Shown: piece after piece, positions 1 to 11,214 of the stretch | Layout: each line of letters starts with the position of its first letter | Position numbering within the stretch: the stretch's first letter is position 1 | Origin: Coriolopsis trogii | Lineage: Eukaryota; Basidiomycota; Agaricomycetes; Polyporales; Polyporaceae | Length of the DNA: 64,000 nucleotides | Assembly: GCA_020543525.1 (NCBI GenBank) | Contig: JAHYIO010000001.1 | Location: forward strand, 3,782,001 to 3,846,000 | Reading direction: 5' to 3' | Position numbers and translations under genes: made by a program | The notes under the pieces: model-generated | Database searches by the model: none | The model's input: only the letters and a program-made list of their open reading frames with translations | What the model was told of the DNA's origin: nothing

Positions 1-3000
1 GCTAACCTTGTTCAACACGACCCTCGACCGTTCTTCCCATTGACTCGGTGAGAATCGCTCCATCATTACGACGAGGCGCCTCCACTCATAGAGAAACAGT
101 GAAGGAAACTACGTCTCGGTGCGCTTGGCCGCTTTCGATTATCTCTTCCTGGGCAAGTGGTACTCGCCGAAGATCATGCGGTACATCCTCGCTGTCATGG
201 CCTCCGACTCGTCTCGGGTCGTGCGCCGTCACGTCGCTAGGAATGCATGTCAGAGTTTAGCACTACTGGTCACCATGGGCGAGATGAAGACGGTGAAGGA
301 GGCGGACTCGCTGATTATTGAGGAGGATGGCAACGGCGGCGAGAAGGTCAAGGAGAATAAGAAGAGCGAGATCGATCTCATGATCAAGGCTCTGCGAAAG
401 GACAGGGAGGTTGGCAAGAACGAGGTAATCCGGGAGCTGCTCATGCCCATTGCGCTGTACGTCCATCTTTTCCGCCGATGTCATTCATCCTGACAATGTG
501 CCCCTTCAGTGCCCCAGACACGGACTGTGAAGTTCGATGGTGCTTGCTCAAGCTTGCCGATTTACTCATTCGCGGCGCCGAAGAAGCACCCCCGAAGGTC
601 ACCATCCACCTGCCTCCGACACCAGTAGCAGAGGCTCCTCCCCCAATCCCCGCCGTCAAGCTCTCAAGCAAACCTCAGCGACCGCTGAAGACAAGCGGTG
701 TATCCGTCAAGAGCCCTCTTACACCATTCACTCTGCCACCCAAGCTCAAACTCGTCCCTAGCAGCTCGCAAGTCGATGTATCCTCTGCTCCCACTCCCGG
801 GTCTGCTACTCCACAGACGGCTGCAGGAAGGCGGGGGTCAGAGTTTCCCGCCCCAAAAGTTCCTCCGAAGGTTCCCCTGTTTCGCAACAAGGAGAAGAAG
901 GTTACGAAAGCTGTTCCGAAGGCGCAAACCAGTGGCATGAGCATGACCGACCTCCGGGCGTGCAAGCAAGCGCTGAAGAAGTTGCAGGAACACAAGAAGG
1001 CCGCAGTGTTCTTGCAACCTGTCGACCCTGTGCGCGACCGTGCACCGAAGTAAGTGCTTGTTCTAGATATATGCCGATATATCGGTGTTGACTCGCTGTC
1101 AGTTACTTCGACATTATCAAATCTCCTATGGACTTGAAAACTATGGAGGCAAAGCTGAACGCGGGACAATACAAGGATCGATTCGCATTCGAAGCGGACT
1201 TCAAGCTCATGATCAACAACGCGAAGACATACAATATGCCGGGAAGCTTTGTTCACAACGAAGCCCTTGCCCTGGATGCCTTCTTCGACAAGAGTAAGTG
1301 CGCATATGCTCTGTTAAGGTCATCTCGCTGATCTCTATGTAGCGTGGGTCCGCATCAACAAGACCTTGGAGATCGCGACCATGAAAGAGCAGGCCCAGGC
1401 CGTTGTTCCTCCTCCCCCTCCTTCCGTCCAGATATCCACTTCTAGAGCTCCCAAAGCTCCGACATCCTCTGTGACTGCCAATGGAAATGCCAACATGCCT
1501 ACCATCAAGCTCAAGATTGGCAGTGGGAGTTCTGCCCCGAGCAACGCTGTACCAACATCTTCTACCTCTGGACCGGCTCCTTCGAAACCTGTGCCCAAGC
1601 CCAAGGGCAGGAAGCCCAAGGAGCCCAAGCTGTCCGAGGTCCCGCCTCCTGCTCCTATCCCAGCTCAAGGCGCAGCATCAACCTCAAGTTTCGCAGATAT
1701 GGACGATGTATCCCTTGACCTACTCGAAGAGGTTATCGCCATCGAGCGCGAGCAGAAGAAAGGGCATAATCATCGACCACCGCCCCCGCCAGCCGCTCCG
1801 TCCAGAGAGCGAGAACGACCCGCCCCTCCACCGGTAACTGACAAGGGCAAGGACCGCCAGGTTCCTAGACTCATCATCGGGAAGAGGAAGAAGGAGCAGG
1901 CTGACCCGACTGAGGACGAGATCCTCGCCCTCGCTACCCCTGCGAAGAAGGAGCGACCGAGCGCACCTACGCCCGGTCCATCGTCCACCACACCCCACGC
2001 ATCTGCCTCCCACGCGTCCACTCCCAGACATACCGAGTCTCCCGCTCCGGCCCGGAATGGCATTACCCTGAAGACCAAAGAGCGACCCTCGAAGGTATCT
2101 CCTCCAGTGTCCGCCCCGGTGGCTGAGCCATCAGCACTGCCCGCGCGCTTCGCGAACAAGGGGAAGGAGAAGGATTCGTCACGACCTGGTACTCCCGTCA
2201 ATGGAAAGACGAGGAAGGCGCCTACTCAGGCAACTCCTATCAACGAGAAGAAGTGCCGGGACATACTGAAGTTGCTTGCGAGACAACCGGAGGCCCCGAT
2301 CTTCATGCGCCCGGTCGACCCCGTTCTCGACGGCTGTCCTACGTACGCTTTGAGTTCATCTTGTCCTCGCCATTCTCATTCTCAACCCGTTACAGGTACT
2401 ACGAGGAAATTAAGGAGCCGATGGACTTCGGTACCATGACCGCGAAGTTGAATGAGGGCAAGTATTCCACAATGGAGGAGTTCGCGAGGGACATCCACTT
2501 GGTCTTCAGCAACTGCCGACAGTTCAACCCTCCGACAACCTACCCCGTCAATTGCGCCGATGCCCTCGAGCGACTTTTCAGGAAGGAATGGGCGAAAGCT
2601 ATGGAGAAGAAGCTTCCACACAACGAGAAAGCGGCTCTGAGGAAGATGTTGAGCACCATCATCGCGGACCCTATGTGCGTGCATTGTGTTTGTCCTGCTG
2701 TGCGCCCCAGCTTGACGTCGCTCTTGACAGATCGTGGGTGTTCCGAGAGCCTGTGGATCCCGTCGCCTTGGGCATTCCTACTTATTTCGACATCATTCCG
2801 CGTAAGGACGCCCGAGACCTGAGGACGATCCAGAACAAGTTGAACCAGGACAAGTATGACTCGATCGACGCGTTCGAAGCAGATTTGGATCTCATGATCG
2901 AGAACGCCATCACGTTCAACGGCGCGGATTCTGAGGTCGGCGAGTACGCGGTGAAATTGCAGAACAAGTACCGGGAGCTGCTCGCGCCCATCAGGGGCAA

Positions 3001-3073
3001 TGGAGGGAACACGAAACGCAAGGGAGGGGAGATGGGGAAGCCTCAGCCAGCGAAGAAGGTGAAGCTGAGCTGA
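1..3073 (+). CDS. TFIID subunit TAF2-like protein, C-terminal part, with three bromodomains (5' end outside window)
   Basis: Exons read as 1-47, 100-456, 510-1049, 1103-1293, 1343-2342, 2396-2674 and 2731-3073; the phases join without a break and give 918 residues to the stop. The first part (PRPFFPLT, then VRLAAFDYLFLGKW and SSRVVRRHVARNACQSL) resembles the helical C-terminal region of TAF2, the promoter-binding subunit of TFIID that is related to M1 aminopeptidases. A long Pro/Ser/Lys linker then alternates with three bromodomain-like segments: YFDIIKSPMDLKTM with the acetyl-lysine-side asparagine in NAKTYN; YYEEIKEPMDFGTM with NCRQFN; and YFDIIPRKDARDLRTI with NAITFN. This suggests a nuclear general transcription factor that reads acetylated chromatin. 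The TAF2 assignment rests on the N-terminal fragment only; the bromodomain calls are firm. Confidence 0.82.
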
Positions 3074-3356
3074 AGCGTTTTGCTCTGATCATACTATGTG
3101 GGACTCTCGCTCGGAAGTACTGTCTTGTTGTTCGTATTTGCTTGTCGTCGTACACGCTTTGTAGGTTGTAAATCGTATAGTACTCGCCGTTGTGTCTCAT
3201 GCTAGCTACGCTCGCTGCAGACTGATTGTTGGATGCGCAGCATCGACTGTGGATGATGTCATTATCGAGATCAAGATCGCGTACGGTCTTGGCGTTGTAA
3301 GAGGGCCACAATAAGTAGATACCGGTAACCCTCTTTCCTTCTCTACTACCACATCG

Positions 3357-6300
3357 ATGAAGACCTTCACGACTACGCTGCTCGTCCTCACTGTTCTTCT
3401 CGTTCTCCTCCCATCCGAGACTTACGCTTTTGGAGCGGGTGATATCCCCGATTTTGCGTACCTCAACGGTGAGCGCTGCTCCTCCTCCTGCCCTGATCGT
3501 CCAAGCTATAATTGGTTACGTCCAACAGGCAAGGCTTTCCGGCATGGTGATATTGAAAACATCCTCGCGGAACTCGCGAAAACTGTCGGTCATGCTGGAG
3601 GAGGAGGCGGCGGCGGCGGTCTCCTTGGATTCGCACAAACCGTCTTGAGCGCGGCCACTAGCGGTGCCGGCGGTGCTACATTCACCAAGGAGGATGTGAA
3701 GAGGGTTTACTTTGTAGGTCTATCACACAGCAGCGGATGACATATAGTGGTTAACTCGGATCTATCGCATGAAGGGCAACTGGCTTCGTGATTATTCCCA
3801 GGTACGTTCTGTGTTTGACTGGGTTACAAATGCCAAGTGCTGATCCCGTGCAGGCAATGGATATCGCAGGCTTGAGCAAGCTATCTGCCGATACTTTGGT
3901 TCTCATCGTGTCTATTCTCGGCTTCTTGGTATGTTTCCTTCGTCTGCATCACTGGTACGACACACTGAATATCATGCTAGACTTTCGGTTTCGCCACCGA
4001 CGAGTTCCAAGTTACCCCTGACCGTCTTGGCGTTTACCTTCCCACTGAGCATATCGACAATCCTAAGTGCGGCCCCACATATCCGCCCTAAGATGTAGCT
4101 GACAGGATTGTCCTTTTCGAAAGAGGATACGCCGAGAAGGAAGGTGATGCTCGTCAATTCCATCCGAAACTCCGGCCTCCCGTAAACCCTGAAGAGCTTG
4201 AGATCGACGAGCGCACCGGCATGAAGGTTCGTTTGGACAATGTGCGATCCTGACGTTCTGACTCCTCACTAACGTTCCTACAGAACTACATGGCGTCCGA
4301 AAACCGAGGCTGGGATACCTCGACTGCCCTCATTCGCCGAACCTTCCGGGCTTGCATCGATCATGGTCGGCGCGCACAAGGCCGCGAGGGAGCGGACCTG
4401 TGGGAGGCCTACCGTCTCATGGGTACCGGTCTCCATACTTTGGAAGACTTGCTAGCCCATAGCAATTGGTGTGAGCTTGGTCTCCGCAAGTTGGGCTACA
4501 ACGACGTCTTCTGCCATGTCGGTGACAATGGTCAGTCTTGATGTTGCAGAATCCTGGTGTCTTTTGTACTGACATCCGGAGCAGTTCTCATCGATACTCC
4601 CAACGGTCGTACTCATCCTCTTGTCACGGGGACATTCGGAAGTGCAGGTACGTTTCTCGCTCACATATACTGTGACATCGACTGACTGGTATTTGCAGAT
4701 TTCTTGCACTCGCTTATGGGAGAAGCCACTGAGTACGTCAACACACGAACGTGTATGAAACGTATCTAATCATGCCTGTGACCTCATATAGCCACTTAAG
4801 CCAAGCGAGCGTGGTCGACTTGTCGAAGAAGATGGACGACGTTCGTCTTCCCCAACCTTTTGTCGGTATTTACGCAACTGACAATCTTATCAGGCTGTTA
4901 GTGGAGGTAATGACACCTTCGGCAACTTGGGGGCTATCCTCAAGCAGCTGCCCATTGGTGGAGGCGGTGAAGACGAGAAGATGGGTCAGGCAGACGATAT
5001 GCAAGCCAAGGCCAAGGCGTACGACTTCGATCCGAACGATGTCGCACCGCCAGAAGTGCGCGAGCAGCTTTGGCAATTGCTGAAATGGCGCGACGACGTG
5101 TACCGGGACATAATCAAGAAGATCGAGATGGTTCCCGGCTTGACTGACCTCATCGAGAACTTGACGAACGCTCTGAATGCCTGTACGTTTTCGAATCTCT
5201 CGTTGATCGTGTTTCATATGCTCACGACGTTCCTGACAGTCGTCTATACCGTACTGGCACCTTATGTAACGGTGCGTACCTGATAGTGTTACAGAATCTC
5301 AACTACGTGTTCTCATTGCACTCCTCCAGCCTATCCTCAAACAGGTGACTGAGGTCCTCACCGAGGGTAGCAAGGCTGTCATCGACAGTGACGACCAGTA
5401 CCAAGTACGCTGCCGGATACTGGTCATACGGAGAGGGTGCTGACAAGTTCAACCAGGTCTTCGAGGATCCCGATGCCTCCGATCCGTCTCACAGTCTCCT
5501 GTCGAAGGTATTGTCTTGCAAACTCATCCCTCGGATCACACTCATCATCAGGTTGGCAGGATCATTTTGCGTTGATCCTTAATGAGCCAGCGGGAAAGAT
5601 CGCCCAAATTGTGGTGCAAAACACTGTTAAGCTGTTGGTCCAGGTTCGCTACATCGCTTGATGTCCCCACAATGGCCATGACTTACTGCATCTATTAGGC
5701 CTGGTTCGACGACAGTGACTCCGATAGGGTCATAGACGAGGTAAGACTTCTCCGGCTTTCCTCAAAGATCTCTATTCAATCCAGTCGTAGATACTGGAGG
5801 CTTTCCATCACCCTTGGTATGCTACTGGTCGCTCTCGTATCCAACAGGAGATGTTCCAGGCTCTGGAGAACTGGGTGAACAGCCTCGAGAACAAGGAGGA
5901 GACCCTCGAGGCACTCACCAAGGTCAGAAAACTTCTTGTCCACAGTATGTCGTATATACTCACTTGCGTCCGCAATGACAGGAGAGCGTGCGAGCCGGCA
6001 AAAACAAACGCCAGGGAGCTGATGACGACATGGCTCAGTCCGATCAAGTGTACGGCGGCGGTCGTGTCCAAAGCACTAGCGGTGGTGGTGGCTACGGCGG
6101 CTCCTCGCAGACGTACGGTTCTTCCCAGACCTATGGTTCCTCTGGCAAACACGGATCGTCCGAATCGCGACGCTATGGCGAGTCGGAGCAGAGCTACGGC
6201 TCTTCTGCACCTTCATATGGCGGTGAGTGCTTTCAACGGGTGCAAAGCAATATCGTCATTGACTTGGTGAGCTGTAGGTGGTGGCTACGGCGATTCCCGT

Positions 6301-7101
6301 CACCAAGACGAGTCATCCGGTTATGGAGGTCGCCGCCAGGAGCAGCCCTCCTACGGCGGCGAATCCGGATACGGAGGTCGTCAAGAGTCTTCTTATGGGC
6401 GGAGCGAAGAGCCTTCCTACGGACGTAGTGAAGAGCCTGCCTATGGACGCAGCGAAGAGCCTTCCTACGGACGTCAACAAGAGACTGACTATGGCCGTCG
6501 CGAGGAACGCTCGTACGGTCAATCCGAGTCGTATGGCGGTGGTTACGGTCAACGCCAATCCGAGCGCGAGGATGACTCGCACGGATCGCGCCGCCACCAC
6601 GGGGAAGAGGAGCGTCCCCGCCACCGCCAGGAAGGCGGATACGGCGAAGAACGCCGCGAGGAGTACGGCGGCGAGGGAGGCGGATACCGATCCACCGAGT
6701 ACGAAGCACCTCGTCGTCACCACCAGCAGCAGGAGTTCGGGAGTGGCCGCGAGGAAGGATATGGCGGCGGAGACAACCACCGTCGCGAGGAGAGGTCACA
6801 ATATGGCCGGTCGGAAGGAGGCTATGGCGGAGCTCAACAGGAGGGAGGCTACGCCCCATCTTACAACACTGGCGGTAGCGGTGGCTATGGAGGTTCCGAG
6901 TTTGGTGGCAAGCGCGAGGAAGGCGGATACGGGGGTGGCTATGGTGGGGAACGTGGTGGCTATGGTGGGGAGCGTGGTGGATATGGCGGAGGCGGAGACT
7001 CCTTCGGGGTCGAGAACCTCTCTCTTGAAGGAGAGGGCGGTCGCCACCACGGCGGTCATCATGGCAAGAAGCACCACAACCGTGACGATGACTCGTACTA
7101 G
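3357..7101 (+). CDS. het-c: Het-C family heterokaryon-incompatibility-type protein
   Basis: Nineteen exons can be joined in phase (3357-3468, 3529-3713, 3775-3801, 3854-3928, 3981-4066, 4124-4226, 4284-4530, 4585-4647, 4699-4732, 4792-4840, 4894-5182, 5240-5271, 5330-5404, 5457-5507, 5560-5643, 5699-5740, 5791-5922, 5982-6222, 6278-7101), giving 916 residues. It starts with a signal peptide (hydrophobic core LLVLTVLLVLL), followed by the family hallmarks FGAGDIPDFAY, GKAFRHGDIE, YFGNWLRDYSQAMD, GMKNYMASENRGWDTS, LGYNDVFCHVGDN and SKDHFALILNEPAGK. The last third is a Gly/Tyr/Ser/Glu-rich repeat tail (GYGG, SEEPSYGR-like units), as in Neurospora HET-C. Het-C proteins are secretory-route proteins tied to nonself recognition in fungi; a role here is inferred from family only. 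Long antisense ORFs over the tail are by-products of its codon repetition. Confidence 0.93.
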
Positions 7102-8299
7102 AGGACGAGCGCGAGGACAATCCGGACCGACAATGGGGAAAGCATGAACAGAAGAACTTCACGTTGTACAACTTTCAGGACTTGCGAATGTCATAGTGTA
7201 GGCATGCTCAAAATCGTTGCTTGAGCTCAGCTCGCTGCATGGCCTGTCTATTTCTACTGTATACTATCGTCAGTGTGTGCATCGCAAGCCTAGAAAGCAG
7301 CAGCCACGTGATGTGCATATGTGACCAGCGTTTGTAAATTCTTGTCATCATTTAAAGTGATCATGTACCCCTCCATTCAACTTCCAACGTCAACGTTCAA
7401 CGTTCATCATTGCGTGCAATTGGTCCTCTCTGCCCATTAAGCTTCATGACAGTGCTCCTTAGCTTGTAATGCATACCAGGCGAGTTCCGCACCGCCAGGC
7501 TCCAATCAACGCAATCGAGGTCGGACATGTACAAAGCTGAGCATAGCACAAAGTAGGCTCCACTGTAGTGAGATTTCCTTCATGTAGATAGGAACAGCTT
7601 GAGTACGCACTAACATGCTTCTCACAGATATATAATAGGCCAGGACTGATGTGCTCCACGGCCGACCGGCATATGTCGATTAAAGCAGCGGATGTTTTCA
7701 ATTCTGTCGCAGCGCGCACGCTTCGAGGGCGCATACCGATAACTGCGCTGTCCGAATGCACTTCAATGATGTACTCCGCATCATCAGGCCGTCTTCACCT
7801 TGCTAATTGCATTCGAAACGCGGCATTGATGTTGAGGCTGAGGACCCGGAGCCGACTATGACTGCGAAATCTGCTCTTCCAAGCCTCTAAACACCTTGAA
7901 TGACACGGATTCTCTTCCAACCTCGACGTTTTGACGGCTTCAGCGAGGATTCCTACTCGCGCCGATTTGTGCCGGCGTCGTAACGCAAGAAAAGAGTAGA
8001 CTTACGCCGTCCGTTTCACATAGGGCCTGCTCCGGGGTTGTTCGCTCCACCTCATCGACGGCCTCAGTTGCTCTCGGGCTTATGGAGTCCTCTTTCGCCG
8101 GCTCTGGATGCAAGTGTCGTCTCCAGATGGATACATGCGACTGTGCCCATAACTGGTGTTCACTATTGCGTCTACGGGCGCGATGCCTGGAAAAACGTCA
8201 TGCCCAAGCACCACGGATTGCTCACGTTCGCCGCACAAGTGGTGATTCGGGAACAATTGCAACGTCTTCGGACGCAAGCCACTTCCCTCCAAAGCGGCA
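7102..8299. other. Intergenic region between het-c and the priA-like gene
   Basis: No reading frame here has family hallmarks or a convincing exon chain. The short open frames on both strands (for example around 7459-7761 on the minus strand) look like chance. The right end must hold the priA-like promoter. Confidence 0.5.
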
Positions 8300-8306
8300 T
8301 ATATAA
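8300..8306 (+). promoter_or_regulatory. TATA box of the priA-like gene
   Basis: A clean TATATAA lies 51 nt before the ATG at 8357, a distance that fits a transcription start about 20-25 nt upstream of the start codon. Few other genes in the window have so clear a TATA box, which fits strong regulated expression of a secreted developmental protein. Confidence 0.6.
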
Positions 8307-8356
8307 GTGCTGCGTTGTTCCCCCAGGATCCTCTCGCGCCGCACAGTCGAAGCAAG

Positions 8357-9417
8357 ATGCATCCCCAGCTTTGGATCGTCATCGGGCTCGTCGCTTCGGT
8401 TACTGCTCGCGCAACTTCTAGCCTACATGCTCGCTCACATATAGACACTTGTGGTGACGTAGATGATATACTTGCCGTCCCTGGATTGTCCGGAACCAAG
8501 CTCTCCATCGGACAGCTCAGTGGGTGTCTTTGTATGCGTTTCATCGACCATTGCCCATTCCAACTTATGCCACACTTATGACAGAGAAGTGCATCTGCCA
8601 GTCGCAAATTCCTGTCCTCTTGGCCTCTGATCCTCTTGTTCTTACGGTAAGAGTGTCGCAGCGGTGCTCTGGAGGTCTCCACTGATGCTGTTCTGTGCAG
8701 GCTGTCCCGCTAGTGGGCGAAGTCACCGTGAAGAATGAACTCGTCAGTATGGTGAGGCATAAGACCAGCAACAAATATTGTATCGCTCGCATGGTAACAT
8801 CTATTGTGACAGCTCGCAAAGGCAAAAGGCCGTCAAGACTGCGTCTACCCAGACAACGCAGAGCCCGTGTGCGAGAACGGCGCGCCTTGCAGGTTCACGT
8901 GCACGAACGGATTCACGGCCTTTCCGTCAGAAAAAAACCCACCGACTGCGTTTGCAAATGGCCATTGACAGTGTGCAACGGCATCTGTGGCTCGTTTGCA
9001 GCATGCCCCAGCAGCGCTCCTCAGCGCCGTGACACCCTGCGCAAGCGTCCGCTCTGCAGCCCAGGTCGAATGGCGTGTGGCATTTACGGGTGGCCTAGGG
9101 CTCTGAGCGATGCCTGGGAGTGTCTCGATACGTCGACGGATCTAGAAAGCTGTATGTCTTCTGTCCGCACCACGTATCAGTTTCCTGGCCGTGCTGACCA
9201 CCGACGCTGAGCAGGCGGCGGATGTGCAACGCCTCTTGACGCACGTTCACCACACGGGGTGGACTGCACTGCCATACCTGGTGTATTGGATGTGGCTTGC
9301 AGGGCTGGGTTTTGCGATGTCCGTCGCTGCGCCCCGGGATATAGCATTTCTGAGGATCGGACGTTCTGCATCGCGTCCGGGGCTGTTCTGGAGCAGAATG
9401 TAGCATCCAGGCTCTGA
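8357..9417 (+). CDS. priA-like secreted cysteine-rich protein (one apparent frameshift)
   Basis: Exons: 8357-8519, 8585-8646, 8701-8751, 8813-9151, 9215-9417. The product has a signal peptide (WIVIGLVASVTA), a middle part with VCENGAPCRFTCTNGF and VCNGICG, and the C-terminal signature ESCGGC, then GVDCTAIPGVLDVACRAGFCDVRRCAPGY. This pattern is that of basidiomycete PriA, first known as a fruiting-related gene of shiitake and generally a secreted Cys-rich protein of unknown biochemistry. In exon 4 the frame changes at a run of seven A (8931-8937): upstream frame runs into a TGA within 12 codons, while the conserved TDCVC continues one frame over. One missing A explains it, either as a sequencing slip or a true null allele. 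Confidence 0.8.
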
Positions 9418-9732
9418 TTGCTGCCTCCGAGTCCGAGTCGCAGTATGATGGTATTACCGGTGTATGCGTCTGATCAATATACGAGGTGGCTTGTGTATAT
9501 CTCACGATTGTTTCGGCGACGTATGGGAGCATCATGCGCCTAGTACCGTTTGAAAGGCGTAACGATCTGAGGAGGCGGTCGGGTTCGAATTTCGAACCGA
9601 ACTCAGTGCCAGGCGGGCCGTCGGGCCGAGTGCGCCTCTAGCTGAGCCACAGGTTCTCTCTTCTGTATCCACCATCTGGATCTCAGTGCCTCGCCTGTAC
9701 ATCTTGTCTTATTACAGCTACAATCGGCAAGT

Positions 9733-10430
9733 ATGGACCCAAGCGGAAGCACGAACCTGGAGTCAGCAATGGAAGGACCACCGGAAGACGTCGACCCCAT
9801 CTGGCTGTCCAGCAGGACGGCCAGGTTGATGTTCGGACTGGGCGAGGTCGAAAAGGTGGGATCCCGCATGTTCAACTTTTGTACTGCACTGTGCCAAGAT
9901 GTACTGACGAGAGGATGCGCGTGTCAAAAGGACATAACTCGCCTACTCTCCCTCGCGGCGTCGTCCATCGCCCTCCTCTCGCTCCCGCAGACGGACGGAC
10001 CGGAGGATGAGGAGCTGCCCAAGGGCGCGGAGCGGTCAGAGAAGTTTGTCGACGTGGCGAACGAGTACTTTGAGCGACTGGACGTGCGTGTTGTGTCATT
10101 CCCTGAGCATGATGCGTCGGGGTCATTCCTCTGGTCGTTAACCGTCAAGTTCTACTTTCACAGAACATCCACATCACCATTCGCTCCTCTCTCGCGCACA
10201 TCAGACAGTCCCGGACTGCGCCTTCGGCCATCAACGCGCCCCCGCCTGGGTTCATCCCTCCTTCGCTCGGAGTCGGACTGCCCTCTGCGGACTCCAGCGG
10301 AGCGGGAGGGGGCAACCGCGGGCTTCAGGAAGAGCGGATGGAGCGGGACGCGTGGAAAGGCATCCTGGACGCGCTCAAACGAATCAAGGAGGCGAGGGAC
10401 AAGGAGAGGGCGGACACGGTGGAGACCTGA
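9733..10430 (+). CDS. med11: Mediator complex subunit 11
   Basis: Exons 9733-9855, 9931-10083 and 10164-10430 give 180 residues. The N-terminal half has the Med11 four-helix-bundle signature: WLSSRTARLMFGLGEVEKDITRLLSLAASSIALL, then VDVANEYFERLDNIHITIRSSLAHIRQSR. The rest is a Pro/Gly-rich spacer and a Lys/Arg/Glu helix (GILDALKRIKEARDKE). Med11 pairs with Med22 in the Mediator head module and links it to TFIIH and RNA polymerase II in the nucleus. The gene is convergent with the tubulin chaperone gene, with only 158 bp between the stops, so their 3' UTRs probably overlap or abut. Confidence 0.85.
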
Positions 10431-10588
10431 ACAGGATGAGGAGCGACAGGTTATGTGTAGCGGGAAGGGGGGCGACGATCATACAGGTACAGCGAGTTCA
10501 GTGAGTCTCCTCCTTCTCATACAGCCTGCCCCACATTTCTCCTTCCCATCTCGCCTTCTTTCCCGACGCCATCTTCGTCCGACATAGC

Positions 10589-11214
10589 TCAGACACTGAC
10601 CTCCTCCAGCGTCTCTTTCGCCTTCATCACCTCCTCGTCCTGCGCGAGCGCGGGCTCTTTCTCCGCGGCGAGCTGCGTTGCATACAAGTCAGATGGATGG
10701 CGCAGCCAAGGCCGTCGAACAAGCGAGGACAGCATGCTCACGATCAGTTCGCGCAAGTCCTGCACGACGCCCCCCAGTCGGTTCGCCGAATCGGCGATCA
10801 TCTTGCCCGACTCTTCAAGCATCCGCCTCTGCGTGTCCAGTCGGTGCGCCGCGAAAGAAGGACAGACCGTAGTTGGAAAGTAGACAGGAGGCAGAGGGAG
10901 ACCGATGGAGCGGCGCGGGGCGCGCGTTAATAAAGGGGACAATGAGAGCATACACGGACGCAGCGTCCGCACCATGTTCTTGATATCCCACTCCTCCGCA
11001 TCGTCAGCGACGTGCTTGTCGAGCTTGCGCTTCAGCTCTTCCTCCTCGTTCTGGTACAGCTTGTGCTCCTTGAACAGCCTGCGGGACGAACGCGACATGA
11101 GAACGCCTCCTCCCTCCCTCCATCGATCGCTCGAGACGGGACCGCCCCCTCGTACCGTTTCGCAGATCCGCTCTTGATCCTGAGCTGCTTGCGGATGGCG
11201 TTCGCGTCGGACAT
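10589..11214 (-). CDS. Tubulin-binding cofactor A (tubulin-folding chaperone)
   Basis: Minus-strand exons 11214-11156, 11078-10973, 10828-10742 and 10672-10589 give 111 residues, the usual size for TBCA/Rbl2. Hallmarks: IRKQLRIKSGSAKRLFKEHKLYQNEEEEL near the start (the conserved L-KIK-G-v-kRL-kE pattern), VADDAEEWDIKNM, then RRMLEESGKMIADSANRL and LAAEKEPALAQDEEVMKAKETLEEV. The protein is an all-helical three-helix bundle that holds beta-tubulin during heterodimer folding in the cytosol. All introns are 74-144 nt with GT-AG ends. Confidence 0.88.

Noticed and set aside
6233..7171. Long open frames on the minus strand and in another plus frame over the Het-C tail
   Set aside because: The Gly/Tyr/Ser-rich codon repeats of the true frame keep other frames open; the Het-C frame alone joins the upstream exons.
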